A DNA stretch of 64,000 bases from Streptomyces sp. MH60 (GTDB taxonomy: Bacteria; Actinomycetota; Actinomycetes; Streptomycetales; Streptomycetaceae), in contig NZ_MULI01000005.1 in assembly GCF_002939385.1 (NCBI RefSeq), forward strand, positions 62,001 to 126,000, given 5' to 3'. Below are positions 57,162 through 64,000 of the stretch, piece by piece; position 1 is the first letter of the stretch; every line of letters begins with the position of its first letter. The notes under the pieces are model-generated. The model worked only from the letters and a program-made list of their open reading frames with translations, ran no database searches and had not been told where the DNA came from. The translations under genes and the position numbers were made by a program.

Positions 57162-58529
57162 ATGCCCATGGGTCACACGGCCACAGCCCAGGCAGGCTCC
57201 GGCGGCCTGACAGCGACCGAACACCGCCTGGCCAACGGCCTGCGCGTGGTGCTCTCCGAGGACCACCTGACCCCGGTCGCGGCGGTGTGCCTCTGGTACG
57301 ACGTCGGCTCGCGCCACGAGGTCAAGGGGCGCACCGGCCTGGCTCACCTTTTCGAGCACCTCATGTTCCAGGGCTCCGCCCAGGTCAAGGGCAACGGTCA
57401 CTTCGAGCTGGTGCAGGGCGCCGGCGGCTCGCTCAACGGCACCACCAGCTTCGAGCGGACCAACTACTTCGAGACCATGCCCGCCCACCAGCTGGAGCTC
57501 GCCCTCTGGCTGGAGGCCGACCGCATGGGCTCCCTGCTGGCCGCCCTGGACGAGGAGTCGATGGAGAACCAGCGGGACGTCGTCAAGAACGAACGGCGCC
57601 AGCGCTACGACAACGTCCCCTACGGCACGGCCTTCGAGAAGCTGACCGCCCTCGCCTACCCGGAGGGGCACCCCTACCACCACACGCCGATCGGTTCGAT
57701 GGCGGACCTGGACGCGGCGACCCTGGAGGACGCGCGCGCGTTCTTCCGCACCTACTACGCGCCGAACAACGCGGTGCTGTCGGTCGTCGGCGACATCGAC
57801 CCGGAGCAGACGCTCGCCTGGATCGAGAAGTACTTCGGCTCCATCGCCTCGCACGACGGCAAGCAGCCGCCCCGGGACGGTGCGCTGCCCGACGTCATGG
57901 GCGGGCAGTTGCGCGAGATCGTCGAGGAGGAGGTCCCGGCCCGCGCCCTGATGGCGGCCTACCGCCTGCCGGAGGACGGCACGCGCGCGTGCGACGCGGC
58001 CGACCTGGCCCTGACCGTGCTGGGCGGCGGCGAGTCGTCCCGCCTGTACAACCGGCTCGTACGCCGCGACCGTACCGCCGTCGCCGCCGGGTTCGGCCTG
58101 CTGCGGCTCGCCGGGGCACCTTCCCTGGGGTGGCTGGACGTGAAGACGTCCGGTGACGTGGAGGTCCCGGTCATCGAGACGGCCATCGACGAGGAGCTGG
58201 CCCGGTTCGCCGAGGAGGGCCCCACGGCCGAGGAGATGGAGCGCGCCCAGGCCCAGCTCGAGCGCGAGTGGCTGGACCGCCTGGGCACGGTCGCGGGCCG
58301 CGCGGACGAACTGTGCCGGTACGCCGTCCTGTTCGGCGACCCGCAGCTCGCCCTCACCGCGGTGCAGCGGGTCCTCGAGGTGACCGCGCAGGAGGTCCAG
58401 GAGCTCGCCAAGGCCCGCCTGCGCCCCGACAACCGCGCGGTGCTCGTCTACGAGCCCACCGCCCCCGCCGACGAGACCGACGCCGACACGACCGGCGCCA
58501 CCGACGAGAACGAGGAGGCGGCCAAGTGA
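57162..58529 (+). CDS. M16 zinc metallopeptidase, catalytic subunit
   Basis: The 455-residue protein has the inverted zinc motif HLFEH (HxxEH) near residue 64 with LFEHLMFQGSAQ, and the third ligand Glu about 75 residues later in ESMENQRDVVKNERRQ. It has the two-domain M16 layout without a signal peptide, so it works inside the cell or on imported peptides. GAAGGGA precedes the ATG; an ATG two codons later is also possible. Its stop overlaps the next gene, the non-catalytic partner. Confidence 0.94.
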   Translation: MPMGHTATAQAGSGGLTATEHRLANGLRVVLSEDHLTPVAAVCLWYDVGSRHEVKGRTGLAHLFEHLMFQGSAQVKGNGHFELVQGAGGSLNGTTSFERTNYFETMPAHQLELALWLEADRMGSLLAALDEESMENQRDVVKNERRQRYDNVPYGTAFEKLTALAYPEGHPYHHTPIGSMADLDAATLEDARAFFRTYYAPNNAVLSVVGDIDPEQTLAWIEKYFGSIASHDGKQPPRDGALPDVMGGQLREIVEEEVPARALMAAYRLPEDGTRACDAADLALTVLGGGESSRLYNRLVRRDRTAVAAGFGLLRLAGAPSLGWLDVKTSGDVEVPVIETAIDEELARFAEEGPTAEEMERAQAQLEREWLDRLGTVAGRADELCRYAVLFGDPQLALTAVQRVLEVTAQEVQELAKARLRPDNRAVLVYEPTAPADETDADTTGATDENEEAAK

Positions 58530-59914
58530 CCGAGCTGGCCACCATGGAATTCCACGCCCAGCCGCAGGCCGGCGAGCCCAAGCCGTGGGCGTTCCCCGCC
58601 CCCGAGCGCGGCAGCCTCGACAACGGCCTCACCGTGCTGCGCTGCCACCGCCCCGGCCAGCAGGTCGTCGCCGTCGAGGTGCTCCTCGACGCCCCCCTGG
58701 ACGCCGAGCCCGCCGGTCTCGACGGCGTCGCCACGATCATGGCGCGCGCCTTCTCCGAGGGCACCGACAAGCACTCGGCCGAGGAGTTCGCCGCCGAGCT
58801 GGAGCGCTGCGGCGCCACCCTGGACGCGCACGCCGACCACCCCGGCGTCCGGCTGAGCCTGGAGGTGCCCGCCTCGCGCCTCGCCAAGGCCCTCGGCCTG
58901 GTCGCCGACGCTCTCAGGGCACCCGCCTTCGCGGACAGCGAGGTCGAACGGCTGGTGCGCAACCGGCTCGACGAGATCCCGCACGAGCTGGCCAACCCCT
59001 CCCGGCGCGCCGCCAAGGAACTCTCCAAGGAGCTGTTCCCGGCCGACTCGCGCATGTCGCGCCCGCGCCAGGGCACCGAGGAGACGGTCGCGGCCATCGA
59101 CTCGGCGGCCGTACGTGCCTTCTACGAGCGGCACGTCCGCCCCGCGACCGCCACCGCGGTGGTCGTCGGCGACCTCACCGGCGTCGACCTGGACGCGCTG
59201 CTCGGCGACACCCTGGGCGCGTGGACCGGCTCGACCGCCGAGCCGCGCCCCGTGCCCCCGGTGACCGCCGACGACCGGGGCCGCGTCGTCATCGTGGACC
59301 GTCCCGGCGCCGTCCAGACGCAGCTGCTGATCGGCCGCACCGGCGCCGACCGGCACGACCGCGTGTGGCCCGCGCAGGTGCTCGGCACCTACTGCCTCGG
59401 CGGCACCCTCACCTCGCGCCTGGACCGCGTCCTGCGCGAGGAGAAGGGCTACACCTACGGCGTACGGGCGTTCGGCCAGGTCCTGCGGTCCGCGCCGGAG
59501 GGCACGGGCGCCGCGATGCTCGCCATCAGCGGGTCCGTCGACACCCCCAACACCGGTCCCGCCCTGGAGGACCTGTGGACGGTGCTGCGCAAGCTCGCCG
59601 CGGAGGGGCTCACCGACGCCGAGCGTGACGTGGCCGTGCAGAACCTGGTGGGCGTGGCGCCGCTGAAGTACGAGACGGCGGCGGCCGTGGCGAGCACGCT
59701 GGCCGACCAGGTCGAGCAGCACCTGTCGGACGACTTCCAGGCCACGCTCTACCGTCAACTGGCCGCCACGGGCACCGTGGAGGCCACCGCGGCGGTCGTG
59801 AACGCCTTCCCGGTGGACCGCCTCGTGACGGTCCTCGTCGGCGACGCGGCGCAGATCAAGGAGCCCGTCGAGGCCCTCGGCATCGGCGAAGTCACCGTGG
59901 TGGCGGCCGAGTAG
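58526..59914 (+). CDS. M16 peptidase, non-catalytic partner subunit
   Basis: The 462-residue protein has the M16 fold but no HxxEH; the position reads VATIMARAFSEGT. It keeps the Arg/Tyr pair in LDRVLREEKGYTYGVR that helps bind substrate. Heterodimers of one zinc-bearing and one zinc-free subunit are well known (mitochondrial processing peptidase, some bacterial pairs). The GTG start overlaps the first gene's stop as GTGA, fitting equal synthesis of both. Confidence 0.92.
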   Translation: MTELATMEFHAQPQAGEPKPWAFPAPERGSLDNGLTVLRCHRPGQQVVAVEVLLDAPLDAEPAGLDGVATIMARAFSEGTDKHSAEEFAAELERCGATLDAHADHPGVRLSLEVPASRLAKALGLVADALRAPAFADSEVERLVRNRLDEIPHELANPSRRAAKELSKELFPADSRMSRPRQGTEETVAAIDSAAVRAFYERHVRPATATAVVVGDLTGVDLDALLGDTLGAWTGSTAEPRPVPPVTADDRGRVVIVDRPGAVQTQLLIGRTGADRHDRVWPAQVLGTYCLGGTLTSRLDRVLREEKGYTYGVRAFGQVLRSAPEGTGAAMLAISGSVDTPNTGPALEDLWTVLRKLAAEGLTDAERDVAVQNLVGVAPLKYETAAAVASTLADQVEQHLSDDFQATLYRQLAATGTVEATAAVVNAFPVDRLVTVLVGDAAQIKEPVEALGIGEVTVVAAE

Positions 59915-59931
59915 CGGCACGCGCGTGGGGT

Positions 59932-59961
59932 GGCCCTGGTGACCGGAGTGTCACCAGGGCC
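59932..59961 (+). terminator. Terminator of the M16 operon
   Basis: GGCCCTGGTGA (59932-59942) pairs with TCACCAGGGCC (59951-59961), followed by gccgtttgt. Confidence 0.88.
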
Positions 59962-60091
59962 GCCGTTTGTCCGTATTGGGGGAGTGGCTGCCCGTCTGCC
60001 CTGTGGCGTGCGCTACAAAAAGCCTGTCGCGTTTGAGAATTGAACGCAGCCGCGTTTAGCGTCTTCCGGGCTGTTCGTCATGCAGTGCGCC

Positions 60092-60275
60092 GCACCCGCG
60101 GCACCGGACAGTCATCGCCGAGTCCCCGTACGGCGCGAGCCAGGGGAGCCGGGGACCCACCGCAGTCCCTGGGGTGAATCGGACGCCCGCGCGCAGAGCG
60201 AGGGGGTCCGTAGGAGACCTTCCACCTCCGAACCCGTCAGCTAACCCGGTAGGCGAGAGGGAAGGAAAGGACACA
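60092..60275 (+). ncRNA. c-di-AMP (ydaO/yuaA-type) riboswitch
   Basis: The leader of the M23 peptidase gene carries the conserved blocks of this riboswitch: GGGGACCCACC near 60151, GGGGTGAATCGGACG near 60170, then TCCGAACCCGTCAGCTAACC (about 60227-60246), GGTAGGCG, and the closing GAAGGAAAGGA. In Streptomyces this element governs cell-wall hydrolases according to c-di-AMP, which reports osmotic and wall state. It ends eight bases before the ATG, and the final purine run probably is the ribosome site. Confidence 0.93.
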
Positions 60276-60282
60276 CCTCTAC

Positions 60283-61047
60283 ATGGCGTTCACGCGCGCC
60301 ACCGGGAAGCACCGCCGTACCGGCCGGGTGCACCGCACCACCGCCCGCGCGGCGGGAGTCGCGGCCCTCGCCACCACCGGCGTCGTCGGCACCCTCGCGG
60401 CCCCGGCGCTCGCCGCCGAGTCCGCGGTGGAGCAGAGCGGACTCACACCGGTCGTCACCATCGGCGACTCCGTGGCCGACGAGATAGACGCCCAGGCCGT
60501 CGCCCAGCAGCAGGCGGCCGCGGACGCCGCCGCCCGCGAGGCGGCCCGGGAAGCGGCCCGCGAGCGAGCGGCCGAGGCGGCCAAGGAGGCGCGCGAGGCC
60601 AAGGAGCGCGCCGCGCGGGAGGCGGAGCGCAAGCGCCTCAACACCTTCGTCGCGCCGATCACCGCCTCGTACGTCTCCACCGCCTACCAGGCCGGCAGCT
60701 CCCTGTGGTCCTCCGGCAGCCACACCGGCATCGACTTCCACGCCTCCAGCGGCACGACCGTGCACGCCGTGGGCGTCGGCACCGTCGTCGAGGCCGGCTG
60801 GGGCGGGGCGTACGGCAACCAGGTCGTGATCAAGATGCACGACGGCACGTACACGCAGTACGGGCACCTGTCGTCCATCGGCGTCTCGGTCGGCCAGTCG
60901 GTCGGGCCCGGCCAGCAGATCGGCCTCTCCGGCGCCACCGGCAACGTCACCGGACCCCACCTGCACTTCGAGGCCCGTACGAGCCCCGAGTACGGCTCGG
61001 ACATGGACCCCGTCGCCTACCTCCGCTCCCACGGCGTCAACGTCTGA
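60283..61047 (+). CDS. Secreted M23-family cell-wall peptidase (LytM domain)
   Basis: The 254-residue precursor has a signal peptide (Arg-rich start, hydrophobic AGVAALATTGVVGTLAA, cleavage after ALA near 44). A long Ala/Glu/Arg-rich coiled coil follows (about residues 70-120). The C-terminal LytM domain has SHTGIDFH (HxxxD) and GPHLHFE (HxH) as zinc ligands. It cuts peptide cross-links in peptidoglycan. Expression should be gated by the riboswitch in its leader. A clear terminator follows. Confidence 0.95.
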   Translation: MAFTRATGKHRRTGRVHRTTARAAGVAALATTGVVGTLAAPALAAESAVEQSGLTPVVTIGDSVADEIDAQAVAQQQAAADAAAREAAREAARERAAEAAKEAREAKERAAREAERKRLNTFVAPITASYVSTAYQAGSSLWSSGSHTGIDFHASSGTTVHAVGVGTVVEAGWGGAYGNQVVIKMHDGTYTQYGHLSSIGVSVGQSVGPGQQIGLSGATGNVTGPHLHFEARTSPEYGSDMDPVAYLRSHGVNV

Positions 61048-61059
61048 CAGAGACGTCCG

Positions 61060-61089
61060 AAAGCCCCGGCTTCCTTAGCCGGGGCTTTT
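61060..61089 (+). terminator. Rho-independent terminator of the M23 gene
   Basis: AAAGCCCCGGC (61060-61070) pairs with GCCGGGGCTTT (61078-61088), then runs on into TTCG. Confidence 0.92.
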
Positions 61090-61174
61090 CGCATTTAATA
61101 TCGCTTGATTGGCCTGGGGTCGGGCAGAACACGTCAATCACCGGCGTTTCACGGGGGTCAAGGGGAGGTCGCTC

Positions 61175-61870
61175 ATGCGTATTCCGGCGCATTCCGTGTG
61201 CACGGCGATCCGGGACGACATCGTCACCGGCGTACACGGCCGCGGGAGCCGGCTCACCGAGGAACTCCTGGCCCGTCGCTACGGCGTCTCCCGCGTCCCC
61301 GTCCGCGAGGCCCTGCGCACGCTGGAGGCCGAGGGCTTCGTGGTGACCCGGCGGCACGCGGGCGCGTGCGTGGCGGAACCGACCGAGCGGGAGGCCGCCG
61401 ACCTGCTGGAGACGCGCACGCTCCTGGAGCCGCTCGGGGCCTCCCGGGCCGCCCGGCGGCGCACCGAGGCCCACCTCAGGGTGTTGCGCGGGCTGGTCAG
61501 GCTGGGGCAGGAACGGGCCAGGCAGGGCACCGGCGAGGAACTGCGCTCACTGGGCGGCTGGTTCCACGAGACCCTCGCCCGCGCGGCCGACAGCCCCTCC
61601 CTGACGGCGCTGCTGACCCAGCTCCGCCACAAGATCGCCTGGATGTACGTCGTGGAGGCACCGGCCGGCCCGGTGGAGTACTGGGCGGAGCACGGCGCGA
61701 TCACCGATGCGGTGACCCGGGGCGACGGCGAACGCGCGCGGGCGCTCATGACCCTGCACATCGAGCGGTCGGCGTCCGGGCACCGGCTGCGCTTCGCCTC
61801 CGGCGGCGGGCGGACGGAGCGTGTGAGGAATGCGCAACATCCCGTAAACACGGCGGGCCCGCGTCGGTAA
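61175..61870 (+). CDS. GntR-family regulator (FadR subgroup)
   Basis: The 231-residue protein has the winged helix at residues 5-70 (AIRDDIVTGVHGRGSRLTEE, then GVSRVPVREALRTLEAEGFV). The FCD effector domain follows (LLETRTLLEPLGASRAARR, FHETLARAADSPSL, MTLHIERSA), with His residues that commonly bind a metal and an organic acid. GGGGAGG precedes ATG 61175. It converges on ptsH; whether it regulates sugar uptake genes is unknown. Confidence 0.93.
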   Translation: MRIPAHSVCTAIRDDIVTGVHGRGSRLTEELLARRYGVSRVPVREALRTLEAEGFVVTRRHAGACVAEPTEREAADLLETRTLLEPLGASRAARRRTEAHLRVLRGLVRLGQERARQGTGEELRSLGGWFHETLARAADSPSLTALLTQLRHKIAWMYVVEAPAGPVEYWAEHGAITDAVTRGDGERARALMTLHIERSASGHRLRFASGGGRTERVRNAQHPVNTAGPRR

Positions 61871-61983
61871 CGCGGGTGCCGTATACAAAGGGCGGGGAAT
61901 TCCGCCCGGTGTTTTCCGCTGCCGTAAACAGGATGAACACGCGGGCGGGCCGAAAGGGCGGAGAAACGGAAGAGAAAAGAAGC

Positions 61984-62016
61984 GAAAGGCCCGTCCGGTG
62001 TCCCGGCGGGCCTTTC
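61984..62016. terminator. Bidirectional terminator between gntR and ptsH
   Basis: GAAAGGCCCG (61984-61993) pairs with CGGGCCTTTC (62007-62016). The T-rich and A-rich ends suit termination on both strands. Confidence 0.88.
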
Positions 62017-62036
62017 GGTGGTGCCGTCCCTCGGGC

Positions 62037-62318
62037 TCAGACGGTCTCGGGAAGCTCCTCGAGCCCCTCGGCGACCAGCTTCGCCAGCCGGTCCAGGGCG
62101 GCCTCCGCGCCCTCGGCGTCGGAGGCGAGGACGATCTCCTCGCCACCCTGGGCGCCGAGGCCGAGGACGGCCAGCATGGAGGCCGCGTTGACGGGGGACC
62201 CGTCGGCCTTGGCGATCGTCACCGGGACGCCTGTGGCCGTGGCGGCTCGGACGAAGATGGAGGCGGGGCGGGCGTGGAGACCCTCGGCCCAGCCGACGTT
62301 GACGCGGCGCTCAGCCAT
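62037..62318 (-). CDS. ptsH: Phosphocarrier protein HPr of the PTS
   Basis: HPr carries phosphate from Enzyme I to the sugar-specific Enzyme II proteins. The 93-residue protein has the active His in GLHARPASIF near residue 15 and the regulatory-site region NAASMLAVLGLG near 45. In Streptomyces the PTS imports N-acetylglucosamine and fructose and ties sugar supply to development. Two dre operators lie 34-64 bases upstream of the start, so DasR is the likely regulator. Confidence 0.97.
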   Translation of the reverse strand: MAERRVNVGWAEGLHARPASIFVRAATATGVPVTIAKADGSPVNAASMLAVLGLGAQGGEEIVLASDAEGAEAALDRLAKLVAEGLEELPETV

Positions 62319-62351
62319 GTGATGCTGCCCTTCAGGTGTTCAGAGGGTTGG

Positions 62352-62382
62352 AGTTGTCTAGACCAGTCTTGTCTAGACCAGT
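62352..62382 (-). promoter_or_regulatory. Tandem DasR operators (dre) upstream of ptsH
   Basis: AGTTGTCTAGACCAGT (62352-62367) and TCTTGTCTAGACCAGT (62367-62382) overlap by one base. Both contain the GTCTAGAC core of the dre consensus ACTGGTCTAGACCACT. Binding of GntR-type regulator DasR is relieved by glucosamine-6-phosphate. Confidence 0.93.
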
Positions 62383-62518
62383 TTCCCACATCGTGAAGCA
62401 GGCCGGGACGACCGCGTGCGCCGTCCCGTGCGGTGCTCGGACCGCGGCCTCGGTCCGAGCTCGTGCCCCCACAGACTGCCCCGCGCCGTTGTCGGACGCG
62501 AGCCGTACTCTGGGGCCC

Positions 62519-64000
62519 ATGCAGACCTCGTCGGACCGGCACGAGTACCCCGCCCACTGGGAAGCCGACGTGGTGCTGCGCGACGGCGGCACCGCGCGCG
62601 TCCGACCCATCACCGTTGATGACGCCGAGCGCCTGGTCAGCTTCTACGAGCAGGTCTCCGACGAGTCGAAGTACTACCGCTTCTTCGCGCCGTATCCTCG
62701 CCTGTCCGCCAAGGACGTCCACCGCTTCACGCACCACGACTTTGTGGACCGGGTGGGACTCGCGGCCACCATCGGCGGCGAGTTCATCGCCACCGTACGC
62801 TACGACCGGATCGGGGCCGGCGGAACGCCCGCCACCTCCCCGGCCGACGAGGCCGAGGTCGCCTTCCTCGTCCAGGACGCCCACCAGGGGCGCGGCGTCG
62901 CCTCGGCCCTCCTGGAGCACATCGCCGCCGTCGCCCGCGAGCGGGGCATCCGCCGCTTCGCCGCCGAGGTGCTGCCCGCCAACAACAAGATGATCAAAGT
63001 CTTCATGGACGCCGGGTACACCCAGAAGCGGAGCTTCGAGGACGGGGTGGTCCGCCTGGAGTTCGATCTCGAACCCACCGACCGCTCGCTCGCCGTGCAG
63101 TACGCGCGCGAGCACCGCGCGGAGGCCCGTTCCGTCCAGCGGCTGCTGCAGCCCGGCTCGGTCGCGGTCGTCGGCACCGGCCGCACCCCGGGCGGCGTCG
63201 GCCGCAGCATCCTCGGAAACATCCGGGACGCGGGGTACACGGGCCGCCTGTACGCCGTGAACAGGGCCTTTCCCGAGGACCAGAAGCACCTCGACGGGGT
63301 CCCGGCGTGCCGCTCCGTGCGCGACATCGACGGGCCCGTCGACGTCGCCGTCGTCACCGTGCCCGCCGAGCAGGTCCCCGAGGTCGTCACCGAGTGCGGC
63401 GAACACGGCGTGCAGGGACTGGTGGTGATCTCCGCCGGATACGCCGACAGCGGCCCCGACGGACGCGAACGCCAGCGGGCCCTCGTGCGGCACGCGCGCA
63501 CGTACGGCATGCGCATCATCGGGCCCAATGCCTTCGGGATCATCAACACCTCCCCGGACGTGCGGCTCAACGCCTCCCTCGCCCCCGAGATGCCGCGCCC
63601 CGGCCGGATCGGCCTGTTCGCCCAGTCCGGTGCCATCGGCATCGCCCTGCTCTCCCGGCTGCACCGGCGCGGCGGCGGGGTCACCGGTCACACCGGCGTG
63701 TCCACGTTCGTCTCCTCCGGCAACCGGGCCGACGTCTCGGGCAACGACGTCCTGCAGTACTGGTACGACGACCCGGAGACCGATGTCGCGCTGATGTACC
63801 TGGAGTCCATCGGCAACCCGCGCAAGTTCACCCGCCTGGCCCGGCGCACCGCGGCCGCCAAGCCCCTGGTCGTGGTGCAGGGAGCCCGGCACGGCGGCGT
63901 GGCGCCCCAGGGGCACGCCGTACGGGCGACCCGGCTGCCGCACGCGACGGTCTCCGCGCTGCTGCGGCAGGCGGGCGTGATCCGGGTCGACACCATCACC
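62519..64000 (+). CDS. Pat-like acetyltransferase: GNAT domain fused to NDP-forming acyl-CoA synthetase, 3' end missing
   Basis: The window holds 494 codons without a stop. The order is GNAT first (residues 15-185: VRPITVDDAERLVSFYEQVS, FLVQDAHQGRGVASALLEH, VLPANNKMIKVFMDAGY), then a CoA-binding Rossmann domain (LLQPGSVAVVGTGRTPGGVG near 210), then succinyl-CoA-synthetase-like sequence (IIGPNAFGIIN, FAQSGAIGIALL). This matches the S. lividans PatA type, which acetylates and silences acyl-CoA synthetases. In that class the synthetase part lacks the catalytic His; this could not be confirmed here. Divergent from ptsH. Confidence 0.92.
   Translation, partial: MQTSSDRHEYPAHWEADVVLRDGGTARVRPITVDDAERLVSFYEQVSDESKYYRFFAPYPRLSAKDVHRFTHHDFVDRVGLAATIGGEFIATVRYDRIGAGGTPATSPADEAEVAFLVQDAHQGRGVASALLEHIAAVARERGIRRFAAEVLPANNKMIKVFMDAGYTQKRSFEDGVVRLEFDLEPTDRSLAVQYAREHRAEARSVQRLLQPGSVAVVGTGRTPGGVGRSILGNIRDAGYTGRLYAVNRAFPEDQKHLDGVPACRSVRDIDGPVDVAVVTVPAEQVPEVVTECGEHGVQGLVVISAGYADSGPDGRERQRALVRHARTYGMRIIGPNAFGIINTSPDVRLNASLAPEMPRPGRIGLFAQSGAIGIALLSRLHRRGGGVTGHTGVSTFVSSGNRADVSGNDVLQYWYDDPETDVALMYLESIGNPRKFTRLARRTAAAKPLVVVQGARHGGVAPQGHAVRATRLPHATVSALLRQAGVIRVDTIT

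Overview
The window is a stretch of Streptomyces core chromosome, read as roughly 70-72% GC by eye, with many GTG starts and frequent 4-base ATGA/GTGA overlaps between genes. Several genes identify the lineage: the principal sigma factor hrdB directly behind the sporulation regulator whiH, the nrdR-nrdJ class II ribonucleotide reductase pair next to lexA, the topoisomerase IV genes parE and parC, and ptsH behind two DasR (dre) operators. There are no rRNA or tRNA genes, no CRISPR array and no recognisable insertion sequence.

Layout. 1-4.9 kb: end of a lipoprotein gene, then a three-gene NIS-siderophore-like operon (class III aminotransferase, IucA/IucC synthetase, acetyltransferase) without a hydroxylase or decarboxylase. 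5.2-12.4 kb: DNA maintenance and deoxynucleotide supply (DinG/XPD-like helicase, lexA with an SOS box, nrdR with tandem NrdR boxes, nrdJ). 12.4-18.0 kb: an accessory block of visibly lower GC, with a 49-residue basic protein behind a hairpin-rich leader, then an overlapping trio: an intact tyrosine recombinase, a small HTH protein, and a 754-residue protein joining nine zinc ribbons to a recombinase-like domain that has lost most catalytic residues. A passenger gene of unknown function follows. This is the most unusual part of the window.

18-31 kb: a degenerate alpha/beta hydrolase, TerD, YdbC-like protein, histidine phosphatase, ADP-ribosylhydrolase, a DHA2-type MFS pump with a divergent TetR regulator and two identical-type operators, rnhB, two orphan conserved genes, a RecQ helicase with a fused phosphoribosyltransferase-like domain, and a DUF4192 gene. 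31-41 kb: NrtR-like Nudix protein, an ABC transporter fusion carrying a collagen-like linker, whiH, hrdB, a secreted trypsin-like protease, a small DUF7455 protein and parE.

41-54 kb: a sensing and carbon-metabolism region. It holds a NarL-type two-component operon, a DUF485/sodium-solute symporter pair, a convergent CitA/DcuS-type two-component pair, a sucrase/ferredoxin-like protein behind an iron box, and two divergent citrate synthase family genes, one carrying its own HTH domain. Small Streptomyces proteins and a CobW GTPase follow. 54-64 kb: parC, a pair of M16 peptidases, a c-di-AMP (ydaO-type) riboswitch before an M23 cell-wall peptidase, a GntR regulator, ptsH, and the start of a Pat-like GNAT/acyl-CoA-synthetase protein cut by the window end.

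Regulatory DNA is unusually readable here: SOS, NrdR, TetR-type, iron and dre boxes, one riboswitch, and many perfect-stem terminators. All assignments come from reading the sequence and remembered family features; no database search was possible.
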